Shown here: in pieces, positions 49,944 through 58,371 of the stretch | Layout of the letters: the number at the start of each line of letters is the position of its first letter | Position numbering within the stretch: position 1 is the first letter of the stretch | Assembly: GCA_017387505.1 (NCBI GenBank) | Contig: JAFOFB010000015.1 | Span: 163,469 to 227,468 of the forward strand | Direction of reading: 5' to 3' | Origin: Methanocorpusculum sp. | GTDB taxonomy: Archaea; Halobacteriota; Methanomicrobia; Methanomicrobiales; Methanocorpusculaceae | DNA: 64,000 nt | Notes under the pieces: model-generated | What the model saw: only the letters and a program-made list of their open reading frames with translations | What the model was told of the DNA's origin: nothing | Databases searched by the model: none | Position numbers and translations under genes: made by a program

Positions 49944-50786
49944 ATGGATTGTGTACTCTTAGCGAGCGGAAGCAAAGGAAATTGTATCTACATTGGAAAC
50001 GGCTCTGACGCTGTAGTTGTAGATGCAGGCATTGGATATCTGAAGCGGACGCTTGAAGAGTATCACATCCCGGCTGAAACGGTTCGCGCGCTTTGTGTAA
50101 CTCATGAACATGCAGACCATGTCTGCTCAGCCAAGGCATTTTTAAAAGCCGCAAAGATTCCGGCAGCCGCTTCCGGAGGCACGCTTTCTGCTATGCAGAA
50201 GAACGGCATCCTTTCACAGTCTGCAGAAAAAATTCTCATGCATGACAGAATCGGTGTCGATTTTGGTACACTGACTGTTACTTCCTTTAGGACATACCAT
50301 GACGCGGCAGAGCCTACTGGATTCATCATCGAAGACGGAGATGCAAGAATCGGAGTCTGCCTTGATACGCACACAGTTTCAGACTCCATGATGACTGCGC
50401 TTTGTTCCTGTGATGCAGTTGTTCTCGAGAGTAATTATTCCGAGGAGGCCATGAAGACCGATCGTTTCCCGGCATGCCGTGAGTGCAGACTTTGCGGAGC
50501 TTCATGCGGCGGTGACTGTGCGGTAAAAAGAGTTTACCCTAGATACTTAAAGGATAGAATTAGAGAAGACGGCCACTTATCCAATGAAGTCTCATCAAAA
50601 ACCCTCTCGGTCTTAAAAGATCATGTAGGCTGTGTTGCTCTCGCTCATTTATCTGAAAACTATAACCGTCCAAACCTCGCACGCGAAAAAGCTGAAGAGG
50701 CCGCACGCGAAAGCGGTTGTGTAATTCACGTATCAGACCAGCTTCCTGAATACAGAGAGAAGCGGATGGTACGTTTCTCTATTTGA
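49944..50786 (+). CDS. MBL-fold hydrolase (YycJ-like) with a Cys-rich insertion
   Basis: 280 aa. Metallo-beta-lactamase fold with LASGSKGNCIYI at the N-terminus (typical of YycJ/WalJ) and the metal motif THEHADH. Later ligands are in TYHDAAEP and DTHTVSD, followed by ESNY and HLSNEVSS. Unlike typical YycJ proteins, about 25 residues are inserted between ESNYSEEA and the HLSNE motif, with five cysteines C178, C181, C184, C188 and C192 (CRECRLCGASCGGDC). That suggests an extra zinc or Fe-S site. YycJ relatives are thought to be exonucleases; function here is inferred. Confidence 0.85.
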   Translation: MDCVLLASGSKGNCIYIGNGSDAVVVDAGIGYLKRTLEEYHIPAETVRALCVTHEHADHVCSAKAFLKAAKIPAAASGGTLSAMQKNGILSQSAEKILMHDRIGVDFGTLTVTSFRTYHDAAEPTGFIIEDGDARIGVCLDTHTVSDSMMTALCSCDAVVLESNYSEEAMKTDRFPACRECRLCGASCGGDCAVKRVYPRYLKDRIREDGHLSNEVSSKTLSVLKDHVGCVALAHLSENYNRPNLAREKAEEAARESGCVIHVSDQLPEYREKRMVRFSI

Positions 50787-50792
50787 AAAAAG

Positions 50793-51284
50793 TTATTTGG
50801 AGCCGGTTTTTGGCTCTGAAGCTTTTACTGCTTCATTTTCCAGAGCATCTTTGTCACCGCTTAAGAATTTGGTAACAGTTCTGTCCTCGCGTCCTAAGTA
50901 AATCATAGCCACAGTAAGGCCGAGAATGATAATCGTGATTCCTACAATGTCGAGGAAAGATGGTGATGTGACAAGAAGTCTTCTGACCATCGTCGTAATT
51001 CCTGCAATCAGAATCGGACGGACAAGCACTCTGCCGAACGTGACATAGGATCTTACCATGTCGATTAAGGTCGCGATAACGATGATTAAGAGGATTGACT
51101 GCAGAGCGGCAGTCATTGTTTCCTGAGTTGGTGTCTGGGCTGCAATCTTTAAGAGCTGAATTGCTTCAACTGCCCCGACAACTGCGGCCGCAACCAGCAG
51201 TCCTGCGATTAACAGATAGATAAGGATTGTAACAAGGGAACATCCCTTAACAAGAAAATCTCTAATCTGAGCAACGGAAATCAT
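50793..51284 (-). CDS. PsiE-like phosphate-starvation-type membrane protein
   Basis: 163 aa with four hydrophobic segments and the PsiE pattern (LIIVIATLIDMVRSYVTFGRVLVRPILIAGI). The C-terminus is a soluble charged tail. PsiE is induced by phosphate starvation in E. coli, but no function is proven and none is assigned here. The ATG overlaps the stop of the TPR gene (ATGA), so it is the last gene of the cofC-TPR-psiE unit. Confidence 0.8.
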   Translation of the reverse strand: MISVAQIRDFLVKGCSLVTILIYLLIAGLLVAAAVVGAVEAIQLLKIAAQTPTQETMTAALQSILLIIVIATLIDMVRSYVTFGRVLVRPILIAGITTMVRRLLVTSPSFLDIVGITIIILGLTVAMIYLGREDRTVTKFLSGDKDALENEAVKASEPKTGSK

Positions 51285-52138
51285 TCGTCACCTCTAAGGG
51301 CCTTCGCATTTGCCCACCTGACACGGATTGTAAACTCTTCAGCTTCTGTCGGATTTGCCGCGAGAGCATCCGCATAAGTACTGTATGCGTCCTCAAAGCG
51401 TTTGAGCTGTTCAAAGATAATTCCTTTAAGGAAAAGCACATGAGCGCGGTCTGCCGGCTCTGCCGCAAGACATGCATCATAGTAACGCAGAGCATCGTAT
51501 AACAGACCTTCCTTTCTGAGATTTCCTGCGCGTTCCAGGAGTTCATCTGCAGTTCCTTTAGGCATTCTCCAGTTGCCTGATTTGTAAACCTCTGCGGCAT
51601 ATGCCGGAGCAAATATCCCTCCTGCCTCCTGAGCGCAGTGGACTTTGGTAAGCCAGACCTGCGTCAGCATAGAGTCATCGTTAAAGAAACACCACTCCTC
51701 AGCGCGGTAGAGGCAGTTTCCGGCTTTTTCCCACTCCTTCTTCTGTGCGTGTGCGTTTGCCCTGACAACTAAAGATGCAGCATCTGCTGTGCGGACAGAA
51801 TCTGCTTTATCGAGCTCATCAAATGCTGCGTCAGGATTGTCTGCATAGAGAAGAGCTTCTGCCTTTAACACATGAAGCATGGATTTGAAATCAGCAAATC
51901 TCTTCTCGTCTTCCTTTGCAACGTTCCATTCCGGAAGAATTGAAAGGGCTTTTTCAAGCTCTTTGGCACACTCGCTGAATTTACCCTGCGCTTTGATAAC
52001 CGAAGCCTTGCCTACATATGCGAGCGGGTTTTTGTCATCTTCAGCTATTGCCTCATCGTATTTTGCAACGGCCTCGTCCAGCTTTCCGGCAAGTGCTAAA
52101 TCCTCTGCTTCCTCGATTTTATCAGGCAACTTCGACAC
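51281..52138 (-). CDS. Tetratricopeptide repeat protein
   Basis: 285 aa, about seven TPR-like helix pairs (ALAGKLDEAVAKYDEAIAEDDKNPLAYVGKA, ..LKAEALLYADNPDAAFDELDKAD.., RYYDACLAAEPADRAHVLFLKG). No signal peptide. It overlaps cofC by 17 nt at its start and psiE by 4 nt at its end, so the three are cotranscribed. TPR proteins are protein scaffolds; the partner is unknown. Confidence 0.85.
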   Translation of the reverse strand: MSKLPDKIEEAEDLALAGKLDEAVAKYDEAIAEDDKNPLAYVGKASVIKAQGKFSECAKELEKALSILPEWNVAKEDEKRFADFKSMLHVLKAEALLYADNPDAAFDELDKADSVRTADAASLVVRANAHAQKKEWEKAGNCLYRAEEWCFFNDDSMLTQVWLTKVHCAQEAGGIFAPAYAAEVYKSGNWRMPKGTADELLERAGNLRKEGLLYDALRYYDACLAAEPADRAHVLFLKGIIFEQLKRFEDAYSTYADALAANPTEAEEFTIRVRWANAKALRGDE

Positions 52139-52760
52139 CTTCCCGAACCACTCTCACGCGTCCTGATTCTGTTGAGAGCGAGAATCCATGATTATAGAGC
52201 CATTCGCGGGCGTTTCCGTGTCCGTGAATCATCAGCTCAACAAGGTCTGACGGTTCATCCACATCTGTTGACATGCGCATGGAGTCGATAATCTCAACAG
52301 ACATACCAAGTTCTTCTGCAATCTGGAGATGGCGGCGGAATGAGAATCCGTAGTATTCAACATGGAACTTCTCCGGATTTTTGATGAAGAGAATATTGGT
52401 GCCTCCGCCAAGTCCCGGGACTATAGCCATGTCTGCCTTTGTGGATACCACACGCTGAAGGCTTCCCGGCGTTACCATCGGGAGGTCTGACATGATGATT
52501 AATGCCGGGCAGTGGAACTGCGGAAGAGCCCAGTTGATAGCCTCGTTTAATCCTTCGCGGCGGATTGCAACAAGCGCGTCCCTGCACTCGTATTTGGAGG
52601 TGCAAAGAAGGGTTGCGGTACATCCCGTTCTCCTGACTGCAGAGATGACGTCTCCGAGCATGACCTGTGCAAACTCTTCGCGTTCCTCCTCAGATAGAAC
52701 ACCTGACAGCCTGGTCTTCGGGTTGACCGGGCGGAAGGGAATCAGGGCGTGAAAATACAT
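52122..52760 (-). CDS. cofC: 2-phospho-L-lactate (or PEP) guanylyltransferase CofC
   Basis: 212 aa. It activates 2-phospholactate or phosphoenolpyruvate with GTP to make the F420 side-chain donor. Motifs: PFRPVNPKTRLSGVLSEEER near the N-terminus, IIMSDLPMVTPGSL in the centre (metal-binding Asp) and GGGTNILFIKNPEKF. These are typical of CofC. F420 is the main hydride carrier in methanogens. The start ATG has an AT-rich upstream region (TATATGTATTTTCA). Confidence 0.92.
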   Translation of the reverse strand: MYFHALIPFRPVNPKTRLSGVLSEEEREEFAQVMLGDVISAVRRTGCTATLLCTSKYECRDALVAIRREGLNEAINWALPQFHCPALIIMSDLPMVTPGSLQRVVSTKADMAIVPGLGGGTNILFIKNPEKFHVEYYGFSFRRHLQIAEELGMSVEIIDSMRMSTDVDEPSDLVELMIHGHGNAREWLYNHGFSLSTESGRVRVVREGVEVA

Positions 52761-52805
52761 ATAGTACCTATTTGCTTCCTGAACAAATAGATACTTTCCT
52801 TCGCA

Positions 52806-53462
52806 TCACTCGTTTTTGTATCCGCCGTGACGTTTCCAGAGGTAACATATTCTCTGGATTGCAGAAAGGTTTGTGCAGACGGCAACGACAGCGACAGATA
52901 TCCAGATGAAGCCGAACAGTCCGCCTGCGATTAAGAAAAGCATAGTCTCAGGTCTTCCAAAGAACCCGACACCTTCTAACGGGTCTGATATTTTTCCATC
53001 CTCTTTTGCAGTGTATCCTGTTTCGGCATAGGTTACCGGTTTGATGAATGTGTTCATAATAGAACCAATCACTGCAAGACCTGCGACGCCTATGTATGCA
53101 ATCTGCGGGATATTGAAGCCTGCAAGGTATGCAGGGACACTTACAAAGCAGGAAAGACCTACTGCAAAGAGAACTATACCATCCACATATTTATCCACAA
53201 TCCAGTCGATAATCGCTCCAAAGTCACTTTTCCTGTTTGTAAGGCGGGCAACAGAGCCGTCTGTTAAGTCAAGAATGCCTGATATTGCCAGAAGAATGCT
53301 TCCAATTACGAAGTGAGTTGTAAGGTAGCATGCAGCAGCAGCCATTCCGAAAAGGAACGAGAGAAACGTTATCTGGTTCGGCGTAATTCCTGTTTTTGAT
53401 AAAAGCAGGATGAACGGGTCGAGCCAGCCTGTTAGTTTGTGGCGAATGGATGTGATGTTCAT
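52806..53462 (-). CDS. CDP-alcohol phosphatidyltransferase (archaetidylinositol-phosphate-synthase-like)
   Basis: 218 aa, about six membrane helices. The CDP-alcohol motif DLTDGSVARLTNRKSDFGAIIDWIVD gives DxxDGxxARx8GxxxDxxxD with both metal-binding Asp pairs. Members in archaea join archaetidyl-CDP with inositol phosphate, serine or glycerol phosphate; the inositol-phosphate type is likely but not proven. The N-terminus (INTSIRHKLTGWLDP.. KTGITPNQITFLSF) is typical. The gene is 45 nt upstream of cofC on the same strand. Confidence 0.88.
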   Translation of the reverse strand: MNITSIRHKLTGWLDPFILLLSKTGITPNQITFLSFLFGMAAAACYLTTHFVIGSILLAISGILDLTDGSVARLTNRKSDFGAIIDWIVDKYVDGIVLFAVGLSCFVSVPAYLAGFNIPQIAYIGVAGLAVIGSIMNTFIKPVTYAETGYTAKEDGKISDPLEGVGFFGRPETMLFLIAGGLFGFIWISVAVVAVCTNLSAIQRICYLWKRHGGYKNE

Positions 53463-53534
53463 GATATGAGAGACTATTTGAGGTCTGATACTAAATAATA
53501 TACATCTTCAAAATATAAGAATCAGAGGCCCTCA

Positions 53535-54218
53535 ATGAATACGATGCCAATCCCCCGTCCACACGTTCTGATGATTTCAGAAATTACAGCAGACGGGAAG
53601 CTGACCCTTGGGAAAGGAATCTCAAGTAAAATTCTGATGAAGCATATGTCCCATGAGGCAGAGATTCTGCTTCACCAGACTCGCGCTAAATATGATGCAA
53701 TTATGGTCGGGTCTTCGACGATTAGAATCGATAACTCATTCCTGACGGTGCGCATGGTGGAAGGAAAGAATCCTCTTCGTGTTATTCCAAACTCAAAAGC
53801 AGACCTTGATGAAAACTCGAATGTGTTTGACACGTCACTTGCAAAAACCGTCCTTGCGGTAAGTGAAGAAGCACCAGAAGAGCGCATCGAAGTTTTCCGC
53901 GCAAAAGGAGTGGATGTTGTCACAGCCGGAAAAGAACACGTTGACTATTCTCTCCTGATGCAGATTTTATCCGAGAAGTATGGTGTTAGCTCCTTAATTG
54001 TGGAAGGCGGGCCAACTCTTAACTGGCATATGCTTAATGCAAAACTTGTCGATGAAATCCGCTTAATCCACATGCCCTTTATCGTTGGCGGAAGTGATAC
54101 TCCGTCTCTTGTCGGCGGTATGAGAATCGGTTCTGAAAATGAGATGATTCGCTTAAAGCTCAAAGGAACAGCAATGTACGGTGAAAATCTTGTTACAGAG
54201 TACGATGTGGTGTACTAA
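53535..54218 (+). CDS. arfC: 2,5-diamino-6-ribosylamino-pyrimidinone-phosphate reductase
   Basis: 227 aa, RibD-C/Rib7 fold. It reduces the ribose of the archaeal riboflavin intermediate with NADPH, so it supplies riboflavin and F420. Motifs: RPHVLMISEITADGKLTLG at the N-terminus, DAIMVGSSTIRIDNSFLTVR, LIVEGGPTLNWHML and MPFIVGGSDTPSLVGG. These fit the archaeal reductase rather than a dihydrofolate reductase. A GAGG motif lies about 9 nt upstream of the ATG. Divergent from the CDP-alcohol transferase. Confidence 0.9.
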   Translation: MNTMPIPRPHVLMISEITADGKLTLGKGISSKILMKHMSHEAEILLHQTRAKYDAIMVGSSTIRIDNSFLTVRMVEGKNPLRVIPNSKADLDENSNVFDTSLAKTVLAVSEEAPEERIEVFRAKGVDVVTAGKEHVDYSLLMQILSEKYGVSSLIVEGGPTLNWHMLNAKLVDEIRLIHMPFIVGGSDTPSLVGGMRIGSENEMIRLKLKGTAMYGENLVTEYDVVY

Positions 54219-54392
54219 CTGAACACCAACCACTCTTTTACTATTTTTATCTGGCTTAATCTTTAAAAAAGATGGGTGATTGTTTTGGCAACACTCAAGC
54301 ATCGCGTTGCCTTGTCTGCGCGTTCTGTGTTATTTACCTCATATATCCAAAGCCCACAATACATTTATTCTAAAGGTTGCCGGTGATTTTGA

Positions 54393-54431
54393 ACGCGAAT
54401 TGTTTTCGCGTGTTTCGCGTAGTTTTCGCGG
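54393..54431 (+). repeat. Cluster of TTCGCG/CGCGAA repeats in a 314-nt gap
   Basis: ACGCGAA (54393) is followed by TTCGCGT (54405), TTCGCGT (54414) and TTCGCGG (54425) then a G-run. The first two form an inverted pair; the last three are tandem. The rest of the 314-nt gap (54219-54532) holds a T-rich end after arfC, a TTTAAAAAAG TATA-like stretch and an AT-rich tract before yhbY; no gene is visible. A TTCGCGAA also lies upstream of radA at 63714. Confidence 0.4.
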
Positions 54432-54532
54432 GGGGAATACATTCACTCAAAGTTTGGAAAAAACACCCCTGCACCTGAGATGAAAAAACCACAAAATAAA
54501 TTCAACAAAACAAAATAAAAAAAGAAAGCGCG

Positions 54533-54874
54533 TTACTTATTCCAGTACGCGTTCTTCAGTTTTCTTCTGGCAGTTGGAGTCTGCTTAGCCTGCTGTTTCT
54601 TCTGCGGACCAAGGGAAACCGTCTTTCCGCGGTTCTTTGCACCAAGGACTGCAATCTTTCCGCGGACAGCTAAAACGTCTGCGGCAACAAGTTTTGCAAG
54701 CTCGCGAATCTCTTCTTCGGTTGCGTCAGAGTTCTGGAGCCACTTAATCTTAATTACTTTACGTGCTTCGAGCTGTCTTCTGACCTCATCTGCGATATCT
54801 TCAGTACAGCCGTTTTTCCCGACCCAGATAGTTGGTTTCAGGGTCTGGACATAGTTTTCTGCAGTCTCTGTGAT
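54533..54874 (-). CDS. YhbY/CRM-domain RNA-binding protein (non-AUG start)
   Basis: 113 aa, CRM domain. Core: LKPTIWVGKNGCTEDIADEVRRQLEARKVIKIKWL (GKxG loop), then ELAKLVAADVLAVRGKIAVLGAKN and a basic tail. YhbY proteins bind pre-ribosomal or RNase-P-like RNA. There is no ATG, GTG or TTG in frame: the first in-frame codon able to start is ATC at 54874-54872, which overlaps the rnp4 stop as TAATC where TAATG would be expected. A perfect GGTGA Shine-Dalgarno motif lies 4 nt upstream. So start-codon mutation, error, or true non-AUG initiation. Confidence 0.75.
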   Translation of the reverse strand: MTETAENYVQTLKPTIWVGKNGCTEDIADEVRRQLEARKVIKIKWLQNSDATEEEIRELAKLVAADVLAVRGKIAVLGAKNRGKTVSLGPQKKQQAKQTPTARRKLKNAYWNK

Positions 54875-55197
54875 TATCTCACCTGATTTGTATTTTTCCT
54901 AATGGGGATGCGAACCACATTCCCGCACTCCTGACAGGTATAGACAACCTTGCCGTGCTGAACACGCACGCGGAGATTTTTGCCCGGAACAAAATATGTT
55001 CCGCAGCAGCGGCAGAAGGATCTCTTCTGCTGTTTCGAAAGTCTGAGACGCTGTCTCATGGATATTTCGCGTGCGAGGGCGACATACCGGCTGGAAAGCG
55101 TGGAATCTTCACGCTCTCCTTCTGCAAGATTGAACAGAATCGAAATCCGTTCGCGTGCAATCTGCTTGACCGGAACACCCTTCTCAGACTTTGCCAT
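54874..55197 (-). CDS. rnp4: RNase P protein component 4 (RPP21)
   Basis: 107 aa. Archaeal/eukaryotic RPP21 supports tRNA 5' processing with RNase P RNA. Helical N-terminal half (KQIARERISILFNLAE) followed by a zinc ribbon with two CxxC pairs: CRCCGTYF (about 62-65) and CQECGN (about 92-95). Basic residues are abundant. Coupled with yhbY (overlap at the stop) - both bind RNA. It lies 33 nt from purN on the same strand. Confidence 0.92.
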   Translation of the reverse strand: MAKSEKGVPVKQIARERISILFNLAEGEREDSTLSSRYVALAREISMRQRLRLSKQQKRSFCRCCGTYFVPGKNLRVRVQHGKVVYTCQECGNVVRIPIRKNTNQVR

Positions 55198-55230
55198 GTT
55201 ATGCCCTAATTTATGGAACGCAAAAGCTCT

Positions 55231-55842
55231 TCATACTTTGGGTAACACACGTACTTTTCGACCCTCGATAACGAGGCGGTCATCACAGAATAACGCGATG
55301 GCTTCAGAGTATGCGATGTGTTCCTGCTCTAAAATACGGGCGTCGATAGCGTCCTCGTCATCATCATCAAAGACAGGTACTGCCTTCTGAATAATGATTG
55401 GACCTGAGTCTAAACCTTCGTCAACGAAGTGCACAGTACATCCCGCGATTTTTACACCATAGTCTAAGGCCTGTTTCTGGGCATGAAGTCCTGGAAATGC
55501 CGGAAGAAGTGCCGGGTGGATGTTGAGCATTTTTCCTGCAAAGGTTCTTGCAATCTCCGGACCTATGATTCTCATGTATCCTGCACAGACGAAAAGGTCT
55601 GCGCCGGTCTTTTTCATAGACTCAAGAAGGTCTGCCTCAAATGATGCCTTGTCCGGGTAGTCCTTGAAGTTGTGGACAATAGATGGGATTCCGACATTCT
55701 TTGCTCTCTCAATTGAGTAGGAGTTCTTGTTGTCCGTTAAAAGTGCAACACATTCTCCGTTGATTTTTCCAGCGGCAAGGCTGTCTAAGATTGCCTGGAA
55801 GTTGGAACCTCTGCCGGATGCAAGTACTGCGATTTTCTTCAT
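55231..55842 (-). CDS. purN: Phosphoribosylglycinamide formyltransferase
   Basis: 203 aa. PurN transfers the formyl group of 10-formyl-THF (or an archaeal equivalent) to GAR. Signature VLASGRGSNFQAIL at the start, AGYMRIIGP, MLNIHPALLPAFPG with the catalytic Asn-His and DEGLDSGPIIIQKAVPV. Full length. It overlaps rpiA (ATGA), so ribose-5-phosphate and purine synthesis are physically linked here. Some methanogens use formate-dependent PurP/PurT in place of folate enzymes. Confidence 0.94.
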   Translation of the reverse strand: MKKIAVLASGRGSNFQAILDSLAAGKINGECVALLTDNKNSYSIERAKNVGIPSIVHNFKDYPDKASFEADLLESMKKTGADLFVCAGYMRIIGPEIARTFAGKMLNIHPALLPAFPGLHAQKQALDYGVKIAGCTVHFVDEGLDSGPIIIQKAVPVFDDDDEDAIDARILEQEHIAYSEAIALFCDDRLVIEGRKVRVLPKV

Positions 55843-56510
55843 GGCTGTCCGCCGATAATAACCTCGGTCTTTTCGGTCAGGTTTGCAAAGATACCGTTTT
55901 CGAGAACTCCCGGGATTGCGTTGATAGCTGCTTCGAGTGCTTTTGCGTCCTTGATTTCGCCAAATGCACAGTCGAAGATGTAGTTTCCGTTATCAGAGAT
56001 AACAGGTCCATCCTTCTTGGTTCCGTTTCTCATAACCGGCTCGCCGCCTAATGCCTTTAACTTCTCGCAGACACTTCCGTATGCGAATGGAAGAATCTCA
56101 ACCGGAACTGCTGCGTTTGGAACCTCGACTGCTTTTGACGGGTCGATGACGACGATGAACTTCTTTGCGGCATCTGCAACAATCTTCTCGCGAAGAAGTG
56201 CTGCTCCTCTTCCTTTAATTAAGTTCTTCTCCGGAGATACCTGGTCTGCGCCGTCGATTGCGATATCTAAAACCGGGTGGAGGGATAAAGTAGTCAGTGG
56301 AATTCCGTACTCTTCAGCACGCATTGCGGTCTGGTGGGAGGTTGGAACACTCATAATTTTGAGGCCTTCGGTCTTGATTCTCTCACCAAGTCTCTCCATT
56401 GCGAAGAAAACTGTAGAACCGGTTCCAAGACCGACAATCATACCATCTTCTACCATGTTTGCCGCGCGGAATCCTGCGTCCTGCTTGGCGTTTGCAGCTG
56501 CATCGCTCAT
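55839..56510 (-). CDS. rpiA: Ribose-5-phosphate isomerase A
   Basis: 223 aa. It interconverts ribose 5-phosphate and ribulose 5-phosphate, feeding nucleotide synthesis. Motifs: VGLGTGSTVFFAME near residue 27, SVPTSHQTAMRAEEYGIPL, DIAIDGADQVSPEKNLIKGRGAALLREKIVA with the catalytic Asp/Lys and EVPNAAVPVEILPFAYG. Overlaps purN by 4 nt downstream. Start ATG chosen: MSDAAANAKQDAGFRAANMVEDG matches the family N-terminus. Confidence 0.95.
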   Translation of the reverse strand: MSDAAANAKQDAGFRAANMVEDGMIVGLGTGSTVFFAMERLGERIKTEGLKIMSVPTSHQTAMRAEEYGIPLTTLSLHPVLDIAIDGADQVSPEKNLIKGRGAALLREKIVADAAKKFIVVIDPSKAVEVPNAAVPVEILPFAYGSVCEKLKALGGEPVMRNGTKKDGPVISDNGNYIFDCAFGEIKDAKALEAAINAIPGVLENGIFANLTEKTEVIIGGQP

Positions 56511-56612
56511 GAGGTAATATTGGTTTTTTCAGGTAGTAATTACTTTGGGTGGGGATGAAGATTTTTGTCTTTGACCGTGTGGTTAATTATTCTGCAAAAC
56601 ATATTATCAAAA

Positions 56613-58070
56613 ATGGAAAATGTACATCCGACAGATAAAGCGCTGAAGCTGATTATTCTCTCAGCTGCTCTTGCTGCATTTATGTCGTCTTTGGATGGGA
56701 CAATTGTAAATATTGCTCTTCCAACGATTTCAGATATATTTGACCTGCCAAGTTCTTCGGTATCATGGGTCTCTACTATCTATCTTCTTGTGATGGCAGG
56801 CTCTCTTTTGATTGTTGGGAAACTTACCGACAGTATTGGATACCGGAAGATATTCCTGGCAGGTTTTGTCCTTTTTACGTTTGGCTCTTTTGCCTGCGGT
56901 TTCTTCCCTGAGATTACAGGTTCATTCGGTCTGCTTCTCTTATCCCGCGTAGTTCAGGCGCTTGGAGGTGTCATGATGACAATTATAGGTCCTGCGATGC
57001 TTACCAGATATATGCCTGGTGTTCAGCGCGCAAAGGGTTTGTCGATTGTTATTCTTTTTGCGTCTATAGGTATGGCTCTTGGTCCGACTCTTGGCGGTCT
57101 CTTAACTGAGTATTTTTCATGGAACTGGATTTTCTACATCAATGTCCCGGTTGGAATTGCCACTCTCATTCTTGGAATCTTTGTTCTTCCAAAGGACAAC
57201 ACCAAGCCGTTTACCCTCAAAGGTTTTGATGTTGCAGGAGCTGTTCTTATTTTTGCAGGTCTTGCTTTCCTGCTTTATGCCTTCTCCGAAGGATATAATC
57301 TTGGATGGACTTCCGTTCCGATTCTCGCATGTCTTGTGCTTGCAGTTGCATGTATTGCAGGTTTTCTCTGGCGCGAGACGCACTGTACCTCTCCGATTCT
57401 TGAGCTTAGTCTTTTCAGGAACAAGTCCTTTCTCCTGTTGAATCTCGTACTTTGTCTGATGTACTTTACTCTTGCAGGCGCGCAGTATCTTCTCCCGTTC
57501 TATCTTCAGCTCATTAAACAGCTTTCAACTTTTGAGTCAGGTCTTGTGCTGACAGTTATGTCTCTTGGCATGATGGCGTCAGGAATTCTCGCCGGACAGA
57601 TTTATGCGAAGTTGGTTGGTAAAATCAGAATTATGCTTTTGATTGGAATTGGTGCTATAGTATGCGGTTTCTTCCTTCTCTCAAAGCTCAGTCCGGTGTC
57701 AGGACTTGGAATTGTTGCCCTCGGTCTTGTTCTGATTGGTTTTGGTTTGGGCTTTGTCACAACTCCGGCTTCAACTCTTCTTCAGGGCTCGATTCATCCT
57801 GAAAAGAGTGGTATGGTTTCGAGTATTACAAGCCTTGAGCGCTATGCTCCTATGACTATAGGTATCGCTTTCTTCAATACGATGATTATCGTTGGTGTCA
57901 AAGCGATTGCAAAGCATACTGATATCACAACAGGTCCGATGCAGGACGTTGCGGCAAATATTCTGACGTCCGGTTTTGATCTTTGCTTCTTTATATCTAT
58001 GGGAATAGCTGTTCTGGCGTTTGTGATTTGTCTGTTTGTGAAGGAAAGCCGGTTAAAACCGGATGCATAA
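56613..58070 (+). CDS. MFS transporter, DHA2 family (EmrB/QacA-like, 14 helices)
   Basis: 485 aa from the ATG at 56613; a TTG 16 codons earlier is less likely. About 14 membrane helices with the drug:H+ antiporter motifs: LAAFMSSLDGTIVNIALPTI in helix 1 (motif D1), GKLTDSIGYRKIF (motif A, between helices 2 and 3), GPTLGGLLTEYFSWNWIFYINVPVG (motif C/antiporter region). Such proteins export drugs, lipids or small metabolites. Isolated, no regulator adjacent. A seven-T run follows the stop. This family is frequent in gut bacteria and could have been acquired. Confidence 0.9.
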   Translation: MENVHPTDKALKLIILSAALAAFMSSLDGTIVNIALPTISDIFDLPSSSVSWVSTIYLLVMAGSLLIVGKLTDSIGYRKIFLAGFVLFTFGSFACGFFPEITGSFGLLLLSRVVQALGGVMMTIIGPAMLTRYMPGVQRAKGLSIVILFASIGMALGPTLGGLLTEYFSWNWIFYINVPVGIATLILGIFVLPKDNTKPFTLKGFDVAGAVLIFAGLAFLLYAFSEGYNLGWTSVPILACLVLAVACIAGFLWRETHCTSPILELSLFRNKSFLLLNLVLCLMYFTLAGAQYLLPFYLQLIKQLSTFESGLVLTVMSLGMMASGILAGQIYAKLVGKIRIMLLIGIGAIVCGFFLLSKLSPVSGLGIVALGLVLIGFGLGFVTTPASTLLQGSIHPEKSGMVSSITSLERYAPMTIGIAFFNTMIIVGVKAIAKHTDITTGPMQDVAANILTSGFDLCFFISMGIAVLAFVICLFVKESRLKPDA

Positions 58071-58095
58071 TTTTTTTGTTGGTGTTTTGGTGTGT

Positions 58096-58275
58096 CCCGC
58101 CGAGCCGCTTGGCTAATCGCCGCGGCTTTTTCGGCGGGTAATCAGGGGAGGAGGGTTGGGAGGCTTCTATCAGTTCTGGTTTTTTAGGTTGATGCTCTTT
58201 TGCGTGTGTTTCCGTCGGGCTAAGAAAATACGACTGCTCCTTCGTCTTCGGCTCATCCCAACTAATCGTTGGGAT
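58096..58275 (+). repeat. Structured 180-nt element, left copy (inverted pair)
   Basis: It starts with a strong hairpin, CCCGCCGA (58096-58103) against TCGGCGGG (58131-58138), with an inner GCCGC/GCGGC stem. After 70 nt comes TTTCCGTCGGGCTA (58209-58222), then after 32 nt a second hairpin ATCCCAAC (58255-58262) / GTTGGGAT (58268-58275). The same order occurs inverted at 58553-58372. No protein frame explains it. The 504-nt gap between the MFS gene and the lipase gene is otherwise empty. Confidence 0.7.
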
Positions 58276-58371
58276 TTCGCCTGCATACTCGGCGCACTCG
58301 CCTGTGCCCCGCACATTTTTTTGTAAATTAAGGAGGGCATGAGCAAAAAGACAGACGCGCCGACGTCCGCA

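Noticed and set aside
54280-54483. 67-codon frame in the gap before yhbY
   Set aside because: It is Phe/Leu/Ser/Arg-rich, crosses the TTCGCG repeat cluster and has no Shine-Dalgarno sequence or family pattern.
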